Below are positions 37,880-50,413 of a DNA stretch of 64,000 nucleotides, piece by piece. The position numbers were made by a program, and so were the translations under genes. Within the stretch, counting starts at the first letter, position 1. Each line of letters opens with the position of its first letter. The DNA comes from Procambarus clarkii (Eukaryota > Arthropoda > Malacostraca > Decapoda > Cambaridae): NCBI RefSeq assembly GCF_040958095.1, contig NC_091228.1, positions 9,188,340 through 9,252,339 on the forward strand, in the 5' to 3' direction. Under the pieces are notes generated by a model. It had not been told where the DNA came from and made no database searches. It saw nothing but the letters and a program-made list of their open reading frames with translations.

Positions 37880-38540
37880 AGTAAAAGGGCGTGGAGAAAC
37901 TACAGAAATAATAGGATAATAGTGAGCAGAGAAAGATACCAGAGCGCCAGGAATGAATACATCAGAGTGAGAAGAGAGGCAGAAAGACAATATGAAAATG
38001 GCATAGCAAACAAGGCAAAGACTCAACCTAATTGCTGCATGGCCACATTAGGAGAAAATCATCAGTAAGGAACAGGTAATGAAACTGAGGATAAAAGCAG
38101 ACGAATTCACTACAAACGACAAGGAAGTGTGCGAGGAACTAGATTAGAAATTTCAGGTGGTGTTTACAGAAGAGCAAGGGAAAGTCCCAGAGATAGGAGA
38201 GGGAAGATCTAACCAAACACTAGATGAGTTTGTAATTACCAGTGGGAAGGTGAAGAAGCATCTACTAGAGTTGGAAGTGACAAAGGCTATAGGCTCGGAT
38301 GGAATCTCACCATGGATACTGAAGGAAGGAGCTGAAGCTCTGTGTCACCCACTAGCCATGGTGTATAACAAATCACTGGTGACAAGTGAACTGCCCAAAA
38401 CTTGGACGACGGTTAATGTAGTCCCGATATTCAAGAAGGGTGACAGACAGGAGGCACTGAAATACAGGCCAGTCCTACTAACTTGCATACCATGCAAAGT
38501 GATGGAGAAGATTGTCACAAATCACTGGACTCACCTTTGA
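37880..38540 (+). pseudogene. CR1-like LINE fragment (RT N-terminal half)
   Basis: On the plus strand: a Arg/Glu-rich linker (ARNEYIRVRREAERQYE) near 37950, then a 127-codon open stretch at 38157-38540 with LEVTKAIGSDGISPWILKE, VVPIFKKGDR and a YRPVLLTCI segment, the fingers region of CR1-type RT. It stops before motif A. It resembles the family of copy D at 42.8-46.6 kb. Frameshifts lie upstream. Confidence 0.75.
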
Positions 38541-38944
38541 CTAATGGTTAGGTAAGTTAAACACGAGTTAGGTGTTTGGTTAGATTGCAGTGATATTCAG
38601 CTCATCTGGTTAGTTACCGCTAATGCTCTTCCCTCGTTCAACTGAAGTGGTTCTACATTTTAACCAGTGTTTATTTCTTTGACGTCCTTTGCCGTCTTGA
38701 GTAAATTTATCCACCACTCGCCAGCTATCTCGATGGATCTTCTCCTATACATCTTTGTGAGACACCTTGCCCACCATTACTGTTTCACCTGCTTCATTAA
38801 CCTGTCAATCTCTGCCCTAATCTCCAGGCAGTGCATACAGGGCCACTGTGAATGCTATTATTCCATGAATAATTACTACACACACAAACTTCTACATTTC
38901 ACAAAAGCGTATTTACATAATCCTGAGCTTTTGTTTATATTACA

Positions 38945-41900
38945 AATTTAGTACCGTGCCTGGGTGGGGTTCTGGAAGTTCTTCTACTCTCCAAGCCCGG
39001 CCGGGGCCAGGCTTGACTCGAGAACTTGGTCCAACAGGCTGTTACTTGGAGCGGCCCGCAGGCCCACATACCCACCACTGCCTGGTTGGCATGGCAATTC
39101 TTGAAGAAAACTATCCAATTTTCTCTTGAAGACGTCCACGTTTGTTCTAGCAATATTTCTTATTCTCGCTGTATGTTGAACAGTGGACCTCTGATTATAC
39201 TGATTGATGTTCTGTTATGATGTTCTGTGGTTGTGCCTATCAGCTCTTCAATGGTGCTATTTGGCATTTCCTTCCATATCGTTAACTCCAGTATGTGTAG
39301 ATTTGGGACCTGGGCCAACAGTATTTCTTACATGTATATTATTTGATACCTCAATCGTCTCCTTTCTAGGGAGTACATTTGGAGAGCTTTAAGATGATCC
39401 CAATAATTTAGGTGCTTTATCGCGTCTATGTATGCCATATATGTTGTCTGTATTCCCTCTATTTCAGCAATCTCTTCTGCTCTGAGAGGGGAAGAGAGTA
39501 TCAAGCAGTGCTCAAGACGGGACAACAGAAGTTATTTGAATAGTACAACCATTGTGATGGGTTGCAGACGATGAGTGACAATGTGGCTGAAGATATGAAG
39601 AATAAACCACTCACCAGAAGATGAGGAGTCGACAACGTTTTGGTTCGTCCAGGATCATGGTCCGTCCTGGACCATTATCAAGACTCTATTATGATCCAGG
39701 ACGGACCGAAACGTCATCGTCTCCACATCTTCTGGTGTGTGGTTTAGTCTTGATTGTGATGGGATCCATGGATTTGACGGTTCTCACAATCCATCCGATA
39801 ATTTTTTTGGCTTATGCTAAATTTGCATGGTTATGTGCTCTAAACGTTAGGTCATTACATATTATTCCCAGATCTTTTACATGATGCTTTCCTACTATGA
39901 GCAGGTTTGTCTTTTCTATCCTGAATTTTGTTCTATGTTCTTATTTATACCGTACCTGAGTACGTGGAATTCATCACTGTTAAACATCATGTTATTTTCT
40001 CCTACTCAGTCGAAAACTTTATTGACTTCTGCTGTAGTTTATCTATGTCTTGAACAGAAATAATTTTCATGCTGATTTTGTGTCAGCTGCAAAAGATGAC
40101 ACAAAGCTGTGACATGTGTTTTTGTCTATATCTGATGAGAATAAGGAAAAGCTGTGGAGCAAAGACTGTACCCTGAGATACAGAGCTTTTAATTGTGCTT
40201 GAACTCGATTTTATTTGGTTGATTGAAACTGTTCTGTTCTACATAAAATTGAATATCCACCATCCTACTTTACCTGATATTTCCATTAATCTCATTTTGT
40301 GTAATAAACACTCCATGGTCACATTCATGAAATGCCTTTTCGAAGTCAGTGTATACCTTATCGGAATTCTATTTTTCTTTAATGCCTCAGTGATTTTAGC
40401 GTAGTGGTCAAGTAGCTGCGAAAGGCATGATATTCCCGCTCTAAATCCATGTTGATCTGGGTTGTGGAGGACAAAGGTCTCCATGAAACTGGAGACCTGA
40501 TTCCTGATCACTCATTGAAATACTCTTATTATGTGGGACGTTACTACAACTGGTCCATAATTCTTAGTCTACTATGCTTCGTTACCTTCCTTGTGAAGAG
40601 GAGCTAGATGTATTGATTTAAGCGAATCTGGTGTATCTCCTGTGTCAAAGTTTTCTCCACACTTTGCTACAGGCACTTTTCATTTCTTTATAAATATTGA
40701 ATTCCACGAGTTTTGACCCGGGGCTGAGTGCATGGACATAATGTCAATTTCTCATTCAAAATCAGCAAAATTCCTGTTAATATTAGTTATATTTTCAGGA
40801 GTTTAGATATCACGCATAAAGAAACTGTCCGGATCTTCCACTGCCATGCTGTTTATTTGGGTGCTGAACATGTCCTCATTTTGCTTTATAGGATTTAATT
40901 AATTTCTTTGTCATCCTCAGTGTATTACCCTTCACTTGTAAGAATACGTCTATTATTGATTTTTTTTTTAAGATAAAATATTTATTTCATATGTGAAGAA
41001 ATATTTTGGGTTTTCTTTATCACTTGTATGACTTTGTTCTAGTTGGATTCCTTTAATCATATATGACTGCTTCAGTCTGTATTAGATTTCTTCAAACATC
41101 CTGTATAAATTATTCCTTATTTGTAGGGATAGACGTGTCTGCTTAAGAAGTTCCGTTATGTTTTTCCTTTTGTAGTTCCGTCTGCGTTATCTTTCTACGT
41201 TGGTCCTCTTTTTGACTTTCAACAAAGGAACATGTTCGACAATTTATATACTTCGGAAGTCGGTTATATTCCTATTGTGAGATTTTTGTTACTTACAAAC
41301 ACTCAATAAGAAACTGTTCTTAGTTCCCTGTTTAACTTTTCCCAGTTTATCCTTTAATTAAAATTTAATTTATTGAATAATCCCTCTTGCTTAATCGTTG
41401 TTTTAAGCCAATTACGAGTATTAATGTTTGTACTTCAATGAGCTTGTGATCTGAGTATTATGTATCGGAGATTGTAATGTCCCTGATTGTCTTCTTTGAT
41501 GATAAAGTTCAGATCTATAATATTTCCGTTCCTAGTTCAATCTCGCATCTGCTGGTTGAGTGAAAATTTGTCACAGAATCTAAGTAGTTCTCTAATCTAT
41601 GGTTGGTTATGTCCAGATAGATTTCTTGGTATAATATTCTTGTTTATTCTTGGTATAATATTCTGCATATGAGACTTGTGCAGGTTGAAGTCACCTAGGA
41701 AGATAATATCAGGTATTGGGTTTGCCAGATTATCGAGGTTATTCTCTATTTTGTTTATGTAATTTGTGAATTCCTCACCCGTTGCATCTGGCAGTTTGCA
41801 TATAATAATATATAATTATATTATATGTTTATATTAGAATAATAAGTAAGTATATTTATCTTTTTCTCCCAGGAAGAGTTAACTACCACCTCATTTGTAG

Positions 41901-42520
41901 TTAAGATGCCCAGGGCATACAAGGTCTTCTGTTATGTACATACCTGTCCCTCCATGTGACATATTTACCCTATCACATCTGTATAGATTATATTCTTATG
42001 TGCACTGTCCAAAAGTTACCTGCATGAGTTTCTGTGAGAACTCCAAATACTGCATTTGACTCAGTGAAGAGGCCAATTAAAAAGAAAATTTTTTGCTCTT
42101 GATTTTAGTCCTTGTATGTTGGCAAAGACCATTGGGTTGCTCTATTTGGGGTAATTTGATGAAGATTTTTCTGGCAGATCAGTTATGCGTGAGCATGTCA
42201 GTTTTGTTCAGATCAGTACAGATTGTTGTATAGTTGTTGCCTGTCCCAGTTGTAACTCTGTTGTAGGGTGTAATTGTATATGTGACTCTGGTGTGCAAGT
42301 AGGTATTTCAGCCAGTTCCATACATACACTTTGCTCCACCTTTTGAAACCTCTTTGTCTGGTTATAAAAAGTGATTTCTTTCCTCTAAAGTCATTTTCTT
42401 GTTTGCCACTATATGTAGCGTTCCTTTAGTGCCTTTCACGTGAAGGTATGGGCAGCCGAGTTCATAGCCTTTTCTTTCATTGAGTGAGGTTTCGCACATA
42501 AAACGAAAAAAAAATCTACG
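38945..42520 (-). pseudogene. CR1/L2-like LINE copy C (same family as copy A), near full length but decayed
   Basis: Running on the minus strand from the 5' side: the third CCCH region of ORF1 at about 42430-42520 (CRFGS, GCPYLHVKGTKG against copy A CPDFHVRGT); endonuclease around 41400-42100 (IIFLGDFNL-like near 41690); RT with GISCLSQLLDHYAKITEALK and motif A region at 40239-40511; a C-terminal domain near 39330-39520 (LKALQMYSLERRR); and a 3' UTR ending in AGAACCCCACCCAGG near 38955. Many stops. It is interrupted by a palindromic MITE at 39562-39752. Confidence 0.75.
39562..39752. mobile_element. Palindromic MITE with 11-bp target duplication
   Basis: Arms ACCACTCACCAGAAGATGAG and ACATCTTCTGGTGTGTGGTT, with inner GTTTTGGTTCGTCCAGGATC against GATCCAGGACGGACCGAAAC, make a long imperfect hairpin around CATTATCAAGACTC. 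The sequence ATTGTGATGGG occurs on both sides (39551-39561 and 39753-39763); copies A and B of the host LINE have it once, confirming an insertion with an 11-bp duplication. No coding capacity. Confidence 0.85.
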
Positions 42521-42717
42521 TGTTGATCCAAAGCGACATTCTCCTTTCCTAAGTATATTTAGATATCTTTTGATAAGTTAGTAGCTGCATTCAAATCCTT
42601 TTCTAGTTCCAGAATATCTACAAATGTCCTTTACATATTTGTACTTGTATAGATATTTTAAAGTTGAATGCACTAGTTAATTTGTTCTAAAACATACTTA
42701 AGAGTCTTTCTGTTGCA

Positions 42718-42796
42718 GATGTGTGAGGGAGCTGCAGGTGTGTGAGGGAGCTGCAGGTGTGTGAGGGAGCTGCAGGTGTGTGAGGGAGCTGCAAGT
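42718..42796. repeat. 19-bp tandem repeat, four copies
   Basis: GTGTGAGGGAGCTGCAGGT is repeated with an exact 19-base period (GAGGGA at 42725, 42744, 42763 and 42782). It lies in the short gap between LINE copies C and D. Confidence 0.9.
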
Positions 42797-42799
42797 GTA

Positions 42800-45700
42800 C
42801 GTATCTAGTTGTGCTTGTGGGGGGTTGAGCTCTGGCTCATTGGTCCCGCCTCTCAACTGTCAATCAACTGGTGTACAGGTTCCTAAGCATGCTGGGCTCT
42901 ATCATATCTACATTTGAATCTGTGTATGGAGTCTGCTTCCACCACATCACTGCTTAATGCATTCTATTTATTAACTTTTCAGACAGAAAAAGTTCTTTCT
43001 AACGTCCCTGTGGCTTATTTGGGTACTCGGTTTCCACATGTACCCCCCTTGTTCGCATACCCCTCGTGTTAAACAGTTTATCCTTATCTACCTTATCAAT
43101 ACCTCTGAGAATGTTGTAGGTAGTGATCATGTCTCCCCGAGCTCTTCTGTCTTCCAGAGCCGTGAGGTGCATATCTCGCAGCCTTTCCTCATAACCCATG
43201 CCTCTTAGTTCTGGATCTAGCCTAGTGGCATACCTCTGAACTTTTTCCAGTTTCTTATGTTTGACAAGGTACGGGCTCATGCTGGGGCTGCATACTTCAG
43301 GATTGGTCTTCCATATGTGGTGTACAAAGTTCAGAATGATTCCTTACACAGGTTCCTGAAGGTAGTTCTGGTGTTAACCAGCCTTGCGTATGTCGCTGAC
43401 GTTATTCTTTTTGTGAGCCTCAGAAGACAGGTTTGTTATGATATCAACTCCTAGATCTTTCTGTCACTTTCATGAAGGACTTCTTCTCCCATTCGGTATC
43501 TTGTCTGGCTTCCTGTTTCCACTGCCTAGTTTCATTTAATTAAATTTACTCGGGTTGAACTTTAGTAGCCATTTATTGAACCATTCATTCAGTTTGACTA
43601 GGTCATCTTGTAGCCTCATACTAATTTCATCTGTCTTAATCTTTCTTATAATCTTTGCATCATCAGCAAACAATGAGAGGAACGAGTCATTACCCTCTGG
43701 GAGATTATTTACATATATCAAACAGTATTGGTCCAAGGACTGAACCCTGCGGGACTCAACTGGTGACGCCTCGCCAATCTGAGACCTCACCTTTCACAGT
43801 GACTCGCTGTCATCTGTTGCTTAGGTACTCCCTTTTCCAGTGGAGTACCTTCCCTTTTACTCCCGACTGCATCTCCAGCTTTTACATTAGTCTCTCATGT
43901 AGTACTGTCAAAGGCTTTCTGGTGATCCAAAAAAATGCAGTCTGCCCAGCCCTCTCTATCTTGCCTGTTCGTAGGCAATTAATTCTGTGAGGCAGGACTT
44001 GCCATCCCTGAACCCATGCTGCTATTACAAAGTTCTTTCGCTCCAGATGTTCCACTAGTCTTTTTTAGCACAATCTTATCCATCTTAAATGATGTGCAAG
44101 TTAGGGACACTCGCCTGTAGTTCAGTGTCTCCTGCCTATCACCCCTTCTTGTATATTGGGACTACATTGGCATCTTCCAAATTCTTGGCAGTTCACCTGT
44201 TACCAGTGATTATTTGTACACCATGGAGAGTGACACACAGAGCTTCTGCTCCTTCCTTTAATAACCATGTTGAGATTTCATCCGGGCCTATAGCCTTTGT
44301 CACATCCAATTCTAGCAGACACTTCCTCACCTCCCCCTTGTAATCACAAACACCTCTAGAGCTGTCTGGTTTGATATTCCCTTCTCATATCTCTGGGACG
44401 TCTCCTTGCTCTACTGTGAAGACCTCCTAGAATCACTTCTAGAGTTCTTCGCACACCACCTTGTCGTTTGTAGTGAATCTGTCTGCCCCTACCCTAAATT
44501 TCATTATTTGTTCCTTCACCTTTGTTTTTCTCCGGATGTGGCTGTGCAGAAATTTAGGTTGTCTTTGTCTTGCTTGCTATGTCATTTTCATATTGTCGCT
44601 CTCTCTTCTCACCCAGACATACTCATTCCTGTCACTGTGGTATCTTTCTCTGATCTCTCTTGTAATGTTATTACTATAGTTTCTCCATGCCCTTGTACTT
44701 CGTTACTTTGCCATCTTACATCTCTGATTAAACCATGGGTTTCTTGTCTCTATTTCGTTTTTTCCTTTTGGACTGGGACGAACTTGTCTGCTGCCTCCTT
44801 ACACTTCTACGTGATGTAGTTAATGTCTTGGGCCGTCTTTCCTCTGAGTTCTGTTTCCCACGCTACATCTGTTAGAAATTTTCTTATCATCTCATAGTTT
44901 CCCCTCCGAAATGCCAGCCTATTGTGTTCTGGGCTTTTCTTTGAGTACCTTAATCCTACTTCGACCAGGAACTCAAACATAAATACACTGTGATCACTCA
45001 TTCCCACTGGAGTTTCGAAACAGATTTCCCTAATGTCTGAGTCGTTCAGAGTGAATACTAGGACGAGTTTTGCTGGTTCATCGTTGCCTCTCATTCTTGT
45101 GGCATCCCTAACATGCTGACTTAAAAAGTTCTTTGTCGCCACTCCCAGTAGTTTAGCTCCCCATGCTTCCTCACCTCCACGCTGTTCCTTGTTTTCCCAG
45201 TCTATCCTTACGTGATTGAAGTCCCCCATGATGAGCAGATGGGTTCGATTCCTACTGGCGGCAGCGGCTGCTCTCTCAATTATAGTGTTAACCGCCTTGT
45301 TTTACTTGTCATACTCTTGCCATGGTCTTGTATAATATATCACTGTTACTACTACTCTTGGTCCTCCCATCGTCATGGTTCCTGTTATGAAGTCTCTGAA
45401 CTCCTCACAGTCGGGAATAATCATTTCCTCGAAACTCCATTCCTTTCTCATCAGTAGGGCCATTCCGCCTCCTCCCCTTCCTTCCCCCTCTCTCCTTATT
45501 ACAGTGTAGTTCTGGAGAAACACCGCTTTTGTTATTATTCCTGAGTGTTGTTTCTTAGTCCAATTACAACCGGGTTCGCTTCTTGTGCTCTTTCCCTAAG
45601 TTCACTTGCCTTGCTTGTGATCCCAATTATGTTAGAGTACATTACCTTAATGTTGACTCTCTTCTGTCCATTCTCAGTTTCTGTTGATTCCCTTGGGGCT

Positions 45701-46650
45701 GGAGGGGCAATGCAGGGTATCTGAGGGGAGGTTGAGCCTAGGAATGGGGGACCTGGGGTGTAAGGAGGGGGGGGGGGGAGATTGAGGAGCTGGTACCTGG
45801 GGGCTGGGATGGTCTGGGGTGGTGTGGCTGAAAGGGGTCTGGTGTTGGGGTCACTTAGGGCATGGAATGGGGGAGCACAGGGGGCATGTGGTGGAAGGGG
45901 AGGGAGGTCATGGGTTGGGGAATGCAGTGGAGTCTGGGGGTGGGATGGCAGGGAGAACAGTGGTTGGGGAGGGTGCTTGTGAGATGGTTAACAGGGTATT
46001 ATCTGATGCCAGGGCGAGGGTCAAGGAAAGGGGGGACAGTATGAGATGAGGGGATGGGGATGTACAGGGAGGATATTGAGTGAGGGAGGATGGGGCCCTA
46101 GGGATGGAATGGGGTGATGTGAGACCGGGAGGGTATGAGGTGACAGGAGGGAGGGGACAGGGAGGGAATGGGGTGAAAGCGGACAGGAAGGGAATGGGGT
46201 GAAAGGGGACAAGGAAGGTAAGGCGTGGTGGGGAAGGGGGTACAGGGAGGGTATTGGGGGAGGGGGAGAAGGAGAGGGTAAGGGAGGGTAGACTGGGCCT
46301 TGGAATGAGGGCAGGGAGGGTTCAGTGTAGGGGGATTTCTATAGGGAGGAAGATGGGAGTGTTGTCCTCTCCTCTGGGGTTGCTGGGGTGCAGGTTGGGA
46401 GTACCCTCACTTCCCTCCAGGGCAGTTGAGTTGGGGTCTGTGGTTCCCTGGTTCTCTCCTCTGCCCCTGTGTTTCCTCCTCGCTTCTGCTGCCTTTACTC
46501 CTCGCTTCTGCTGCATTTACTACCTCTTCCCTCATCATGTCCCTCTGGAGGAATACTTTCCTCTAACCTCCCACATTGGTACAGAAGGCTTTTCCTTGCA
46601 AGAATTGCTTCCTTTGCATGCATGTTTGTAAACACTATCTGACGATCTGT
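42800..46650 (-). pseudogene. CR1-like LINE copy D, decayed, with 3' UTR, RT, endonuclease and ORF1 remnant
   Basis: Minus strand, a second CR1-like family. 3' side: GTCAATCAACTGGTGTACAG UTR (about 42830-42960); C-terminal domain at 42999-43280 (VKHKKLEKVQRYATRL, LTALEDRRARGD); RT C-terminal part at 43536-43790 with FADDAK; RT fingers in scattered frames near 44050-44400; endonuclease at 44807-45229 (GDFNHVRIDW, VGMSDHSVFMF) continuing to about 45530. Beyond lies a G-rich tract, then a Lys/Glu-rich ORF1-like remnant (ACKGSNSCKEKPS) near 46560-46640. Plus-strand frames across this stretch are antisense shadows. Many stops; inactive. Confidence 0.75.
45700..46330. repeat. G-rich low-complexity tract
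   Basis: A plus-strand purine-rich tract with repeated GGGATGGGG, GGGAGGG and AATGGGG words and weak 15-30 base periodicity. Several four-G runs lie close enough to form G-quadruplexes. Frames of 60-76 codons here are composition artefacts. Confidence 0.8.
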
Positions 46651-47640
46651 CCTGAGTCCATCCTCTGAATAGACAGTTCGTTATAATACTAAATGTAATA
46701 AGTACAATCCTTACTATCGGCATAGTACATAAATACACTTAATCGCCAGCATTGCACAAAAATATTGTGATATGTTAGAGCTTAATTGAAAAGCTGCATA
46801 GAAAACCACGACCTAACCTAACCCTGGGAGTGTAGGAGGACAAGCATGTAAATAGCATTTATTGCTTCTTAATTACAATTAGTACTTAACCTATAGCTAT
46901 ATTGATATTACAATTTTATAAAACTAATAAAACAAAACTAAAGTCTTTCAATAAATTATAAAGTAACTCAGGATATTCTCAAATTTTGTATAAAATCTCT
47001 CTTGTTTAATAAAACTTTATAATTGAAATTTGTGTATATAGAACTGAAGAGCGCTCACGCCCAGCCGTCGTTGAGAGCAGTTGTCTCTCACAGCCCTTTG
47101 ACCTCCTGTCGCCGATTCGAGACCTGTGTGGTTGTCGGCAGTTGGTTAAACCAAACTACATCCATCTGACAGCAAGAAACCAGGAAGATTAACAACCACA
47201 AAGACGAAATCGTCAATTGTTGGCCAGCAAGCCGGCAGGAGGGGCGCTGCACCAACCGCCATCTCTGAGCCAGCCACCTGCCATCTTCCTCCACTCACCT
47301 ACCACTCCCTTTACTCTCCACATCCTTTACCCTTCACAGTTCCATCCCATCCTCACCCTTCTCTCCTCAACCCTACCACACCTCATTCATCTACCATTCT
47401 CCATTTTCACCTCACCACTCATCCCACCCCACCTCTCATCCCACCCCACCTCTCCATCAGCCCCTATCACTAAACCGTTTTGAACTGCACTATATGTACC
47501 AACCCCTGTCTTTCTGATCTGTTACTCTACTCTTGCTCTTTCTCCACTTGATTTAACTGACAACGCAAGTTCCACAGCCAATCGGTAGTAAATCTGGTCA
47601 CGCAAAGAGTCGGGGCTACATTGTCGCCATTGTAGCATGG
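46651..47640. other. No gene seen; AT-rich then C-rich low-complexity DNA
   Basis: 46740-47040 is AT-rich. 47217-47480 is C/T/A-rich with CCCACCCCACCTCTCATCC repeats. It may include the 5' UTR of the Jockey-like element that follows, but no start point is visible. Confidence 0.45.
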
Positions 47641-48276
47641 CTAGGGTTTGTTTGGATTAGGAGCACTTTGTGTAATTCTAGGATTTTGACTGACCATTAA
47701 AACTTCACTCTCACCAGCAATTATTGCTAGCCACCAATCTTGCTACCTCCATCATCATGCCAGTAAGACTTTGAATAAAGATCGTTGAACCTCATAAACG
47801 TAATGAAACCCAGATTTCCAATGTTCTTGGCACACATGGTGAATTTTCACCTGTTGAAACTTATCTTACCACCAACGGTGCAATTGTTTTGCTTCCAACT
47901 GAAGATGAGCTTCAGAAAGTTCTACACCCTGATAGTGTCTGCACTCCATGCAGTAGGCATAATTCCCGTTGCTACTGGCAAATTCCAGCTGGAAGGACTG
48001 TGTGTCGCGATTCAATCGCCTCATAGCCAGGGACCATAACGACAATGAAATACTTGAAATCAATAGTCAATAGCAACAAGCTATATAAATACACAATCAC
48101 CAAAGACAACCCACGCCCCACTCTAAAGATAACGTTTGCTACTACTGCCCACGCTACCTAGGTGATTGATCAGGGATTAAAATGCTTTGGGTACATATCA
48201 ACACCTGAACAAATCTCAAGTGAATGTTTCACTGATATTAAGCAATGCTTTCGATGCTTCAGCTTCCTTCACGTGG
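47641..48276 (+). pseudogene. Jockey-like LINE, ORF1 5' part (host of two nested LINEs)
   Basis: Decayed gag-like ORF1 on the plus strand. GEFSPVETYL and VLLPTEDELQKVLHPDS lie near 47840-47935, and IKQCFRCFSFLHV at 48236-48275 is the first half of a CCHC knuckle. The reading frame is cut exactly at 48276 by the I-like LINE and resumes in phase at 53975 after the duplicated TCACGTGG. ORF1 with CCHC knuckles is typical of Jockey-like LINEs. A stop near 48024 shows decay before or after the split. Confidence 0.7.
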
Positions 48277-50413
48277 CCCCCTCCCTGTCCAGCTCGTTGC
48301 TGCCGTGAGGGGGATTGGTGGGTGGCTGCCGGAGTGTGATGCTCCTTGAAACGGTCCCCTGTCCTTTTGTAGCCTTGTGCTCCTGCTGCTGTCCTCACAA
48401 ATTTTGCTGGACGCCTTTTTCTTTTCCTTTTGTTTCGTTTTTCTCTCCCCCCCCCCCTCTTCTCCTTTCTCGTTGGTCATTTCCTGCTGACCTAGTGCCT
48501 GTTTTGATCATTCTTTTGGTGTTTGAGGAGGTATACTCTTGCACCCGTAGAACTGTAGTACCCGTCTCGAGCGAGTGGAACCTTTTATTGTCAATCCCCC
48601 TTTCGTCACTGAACCCTGATGTCGACGGATTGACGGTTCTTAAGGTGGCGTTTGTGGGGCGTATACTTACGACGCACCCCTAGGGGGCCCCGGCATGATC
48701 GGCGATAGCTTCTTGTTGGGTGTCCTGCCTCTAATTGTGGCTCCATGGTGGGTGTAGGGGCACATTCGTGAATGAACGTGTTTCTTTTCGTATTTATGTC
48801 TATGAATATTCCTCTTGTACCCTCTCATGCTCGTGGGATGGGCGACGAAGCCTTCGAGTTCGACTGTATTGGAAGACCGGGCTCTGTAGCCCTCGCTGCG
48901 TTGGGCCCCGACCTTGCTCCTTTGACCCTCCTGACTACTCCCCTCGGCTCCCCTCCCTCTGTGGTTCGATCAAGCAACAAGCCCCAGTGGTAACACCTCG
49001 TCTCCTGGCACGGCTCAGTCTCTCGTTGTGTTTACTGCACCTTTTAACCCCTCTCTGTGGGTTCTCAACGCCGTCCGTGCCACAGCCGCTTTCGCTCGAT
49101 TCCTTCCCGTACTGATGCGTATTAAGCCTTGTTTGGTCCCGCTTCATGGGCCAAATACTTTGATCTCCTCCCTCTTGATTCTACGCCTCCTGACGATTTC
49201 TTTCTCCATAGGTATCTTGTTGATTCCGTAGATGCCTCTGTTAACTGCAACCCCACCCGTTTCGGTACACGTGTCATTGATGCTCCTTCTCAGGGTGCGG
49301 CCTCCCGCTTGGCCGCCATATCCTGCCTTGGCAAGACCCCTGTTCGGATCTCGAACGCTCGGTTGAATGCCAGTGTTGGCACTATTCTCCTCCCGCCCCA
49401 TGTTGCAACCGGTGTTCGGAATCTGAAGGACTGCCACGATAATATTCGGCATATTCTCCAAACCCAGGTCCATTCTGTCCTTCAGGTAGACACGTTTACT
49501 CGTCCCCCTCGTGGTCGTCGCCGTCTGCACCTACGGGTTGTGAAGATTAGGCAACCGTTCTCAACTTAAAGCACCAGGAGCGTTTGTCTTTTCCTGAGGC
49601 GAGACGCCAAGTTCACCATTTCCCACCTTATGCTAACGTCTCTTATGCTCGTATGTTGCGCTCTTCCTCTACCCCGTCCTTCCCACCTTCCTCGGACTCA
49701 AACCGTTTCCAGGCCTTGGACCCTGACACGCCCACCGCCCCTCTCCTCTGTTGCTTTGAGTTCTGTCCCCCTCCCCCTCGAAGGGTCCCCCTCCTAGTCC
49801 TCTGTCTGGGGTTCCCCTTCTTTCTGCCCGGTCTGTCATGTCTCCTGTGTCTTCGTCTCCCTCCGATCCTCCTTCCCATTTTTCTCCTCTGTCTATTGGC
49901 TCTCCACCCCGCCTGTCAGTACGGGCTGATGTCCATCGTTCTCCCAACAACCGTCGTGTATGCTCTCGTTCTGCTTCTCCTGTTGAGACGCTAGAATCCG
50001 TTGCCCAGTACGTAATTGCTGGGATGCCTGTCTCTTTGAGTCAGAAGCGTAAGCCTGGCTCCGCTCCTTCCTCCTCCCCAGCAGGTAAAAAGGCTTCAAT
50101 TTCTTCCTCGCCCCCTATTTCTGACTCCCTCGCTCTGTCCCCTCCCGTTTCGGTGGTTACGCCCCCTGTTCCTGCTTTGGAGGTCTCTTTGGCCTCCGCT
50201 TCCCTATCGGTTGGTGCCCTTGCTGTGGTCCATTCCCTGGTTTCTGCCTCTCCTGCTGCTGTCCTTGACCCTCGGTTATCCTCCTCTCTTTCTCCTCCGG
50301 ACCCTACTCGTCCGCCCCTGGTTGGTCCTCCAGCTCCCTTCCCTCCTACTTTACTTAGTTTACCCATGCCCCCTAACCCTGACTTCGCTGACCCTGATCC
50401 TGCGCTTCTTTAA
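48277..50413 (+). pseudogene. I/Jockey-like LINE copy 2: 5' UTR and ORF1, knuckle region deleted
   Basis: The element starts at CCCCCTCCCTGTCCAGCTCG just after the target duplication; an inverted fragment near 62868 starts at the same base. The 5' UTR runs to about 48840, ORF1 from about 48840 to 50413. Frames change near 49120 and 49560. Relative to copy 1, about 275 bases holding all CCHC knuckles are missing at 49548-49558. The Ser/Pro-rich C-terminal half (49600-50410) is long and open and ends at the stop near 50411. Without knuckles the protein would lack its nucleic-acid-binding motif. Confidence 0.78.

Noticed and set aside
43655..44819. Plus-strand frames across 43.2-44.8 kb
   Set aside because: They are antisense to the minus-strand CR1-like copy D.
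45782..46212. Small proteins in the G-rich tract
   Set aside because: Low-complexity composition with overlapping open frames on both strands.
47040..47140. tRNA or SINE head (GATTCGAGACC B-box-like)
   Set aside because: No matching A box at the right distance and no foldable acceptor stem seen.
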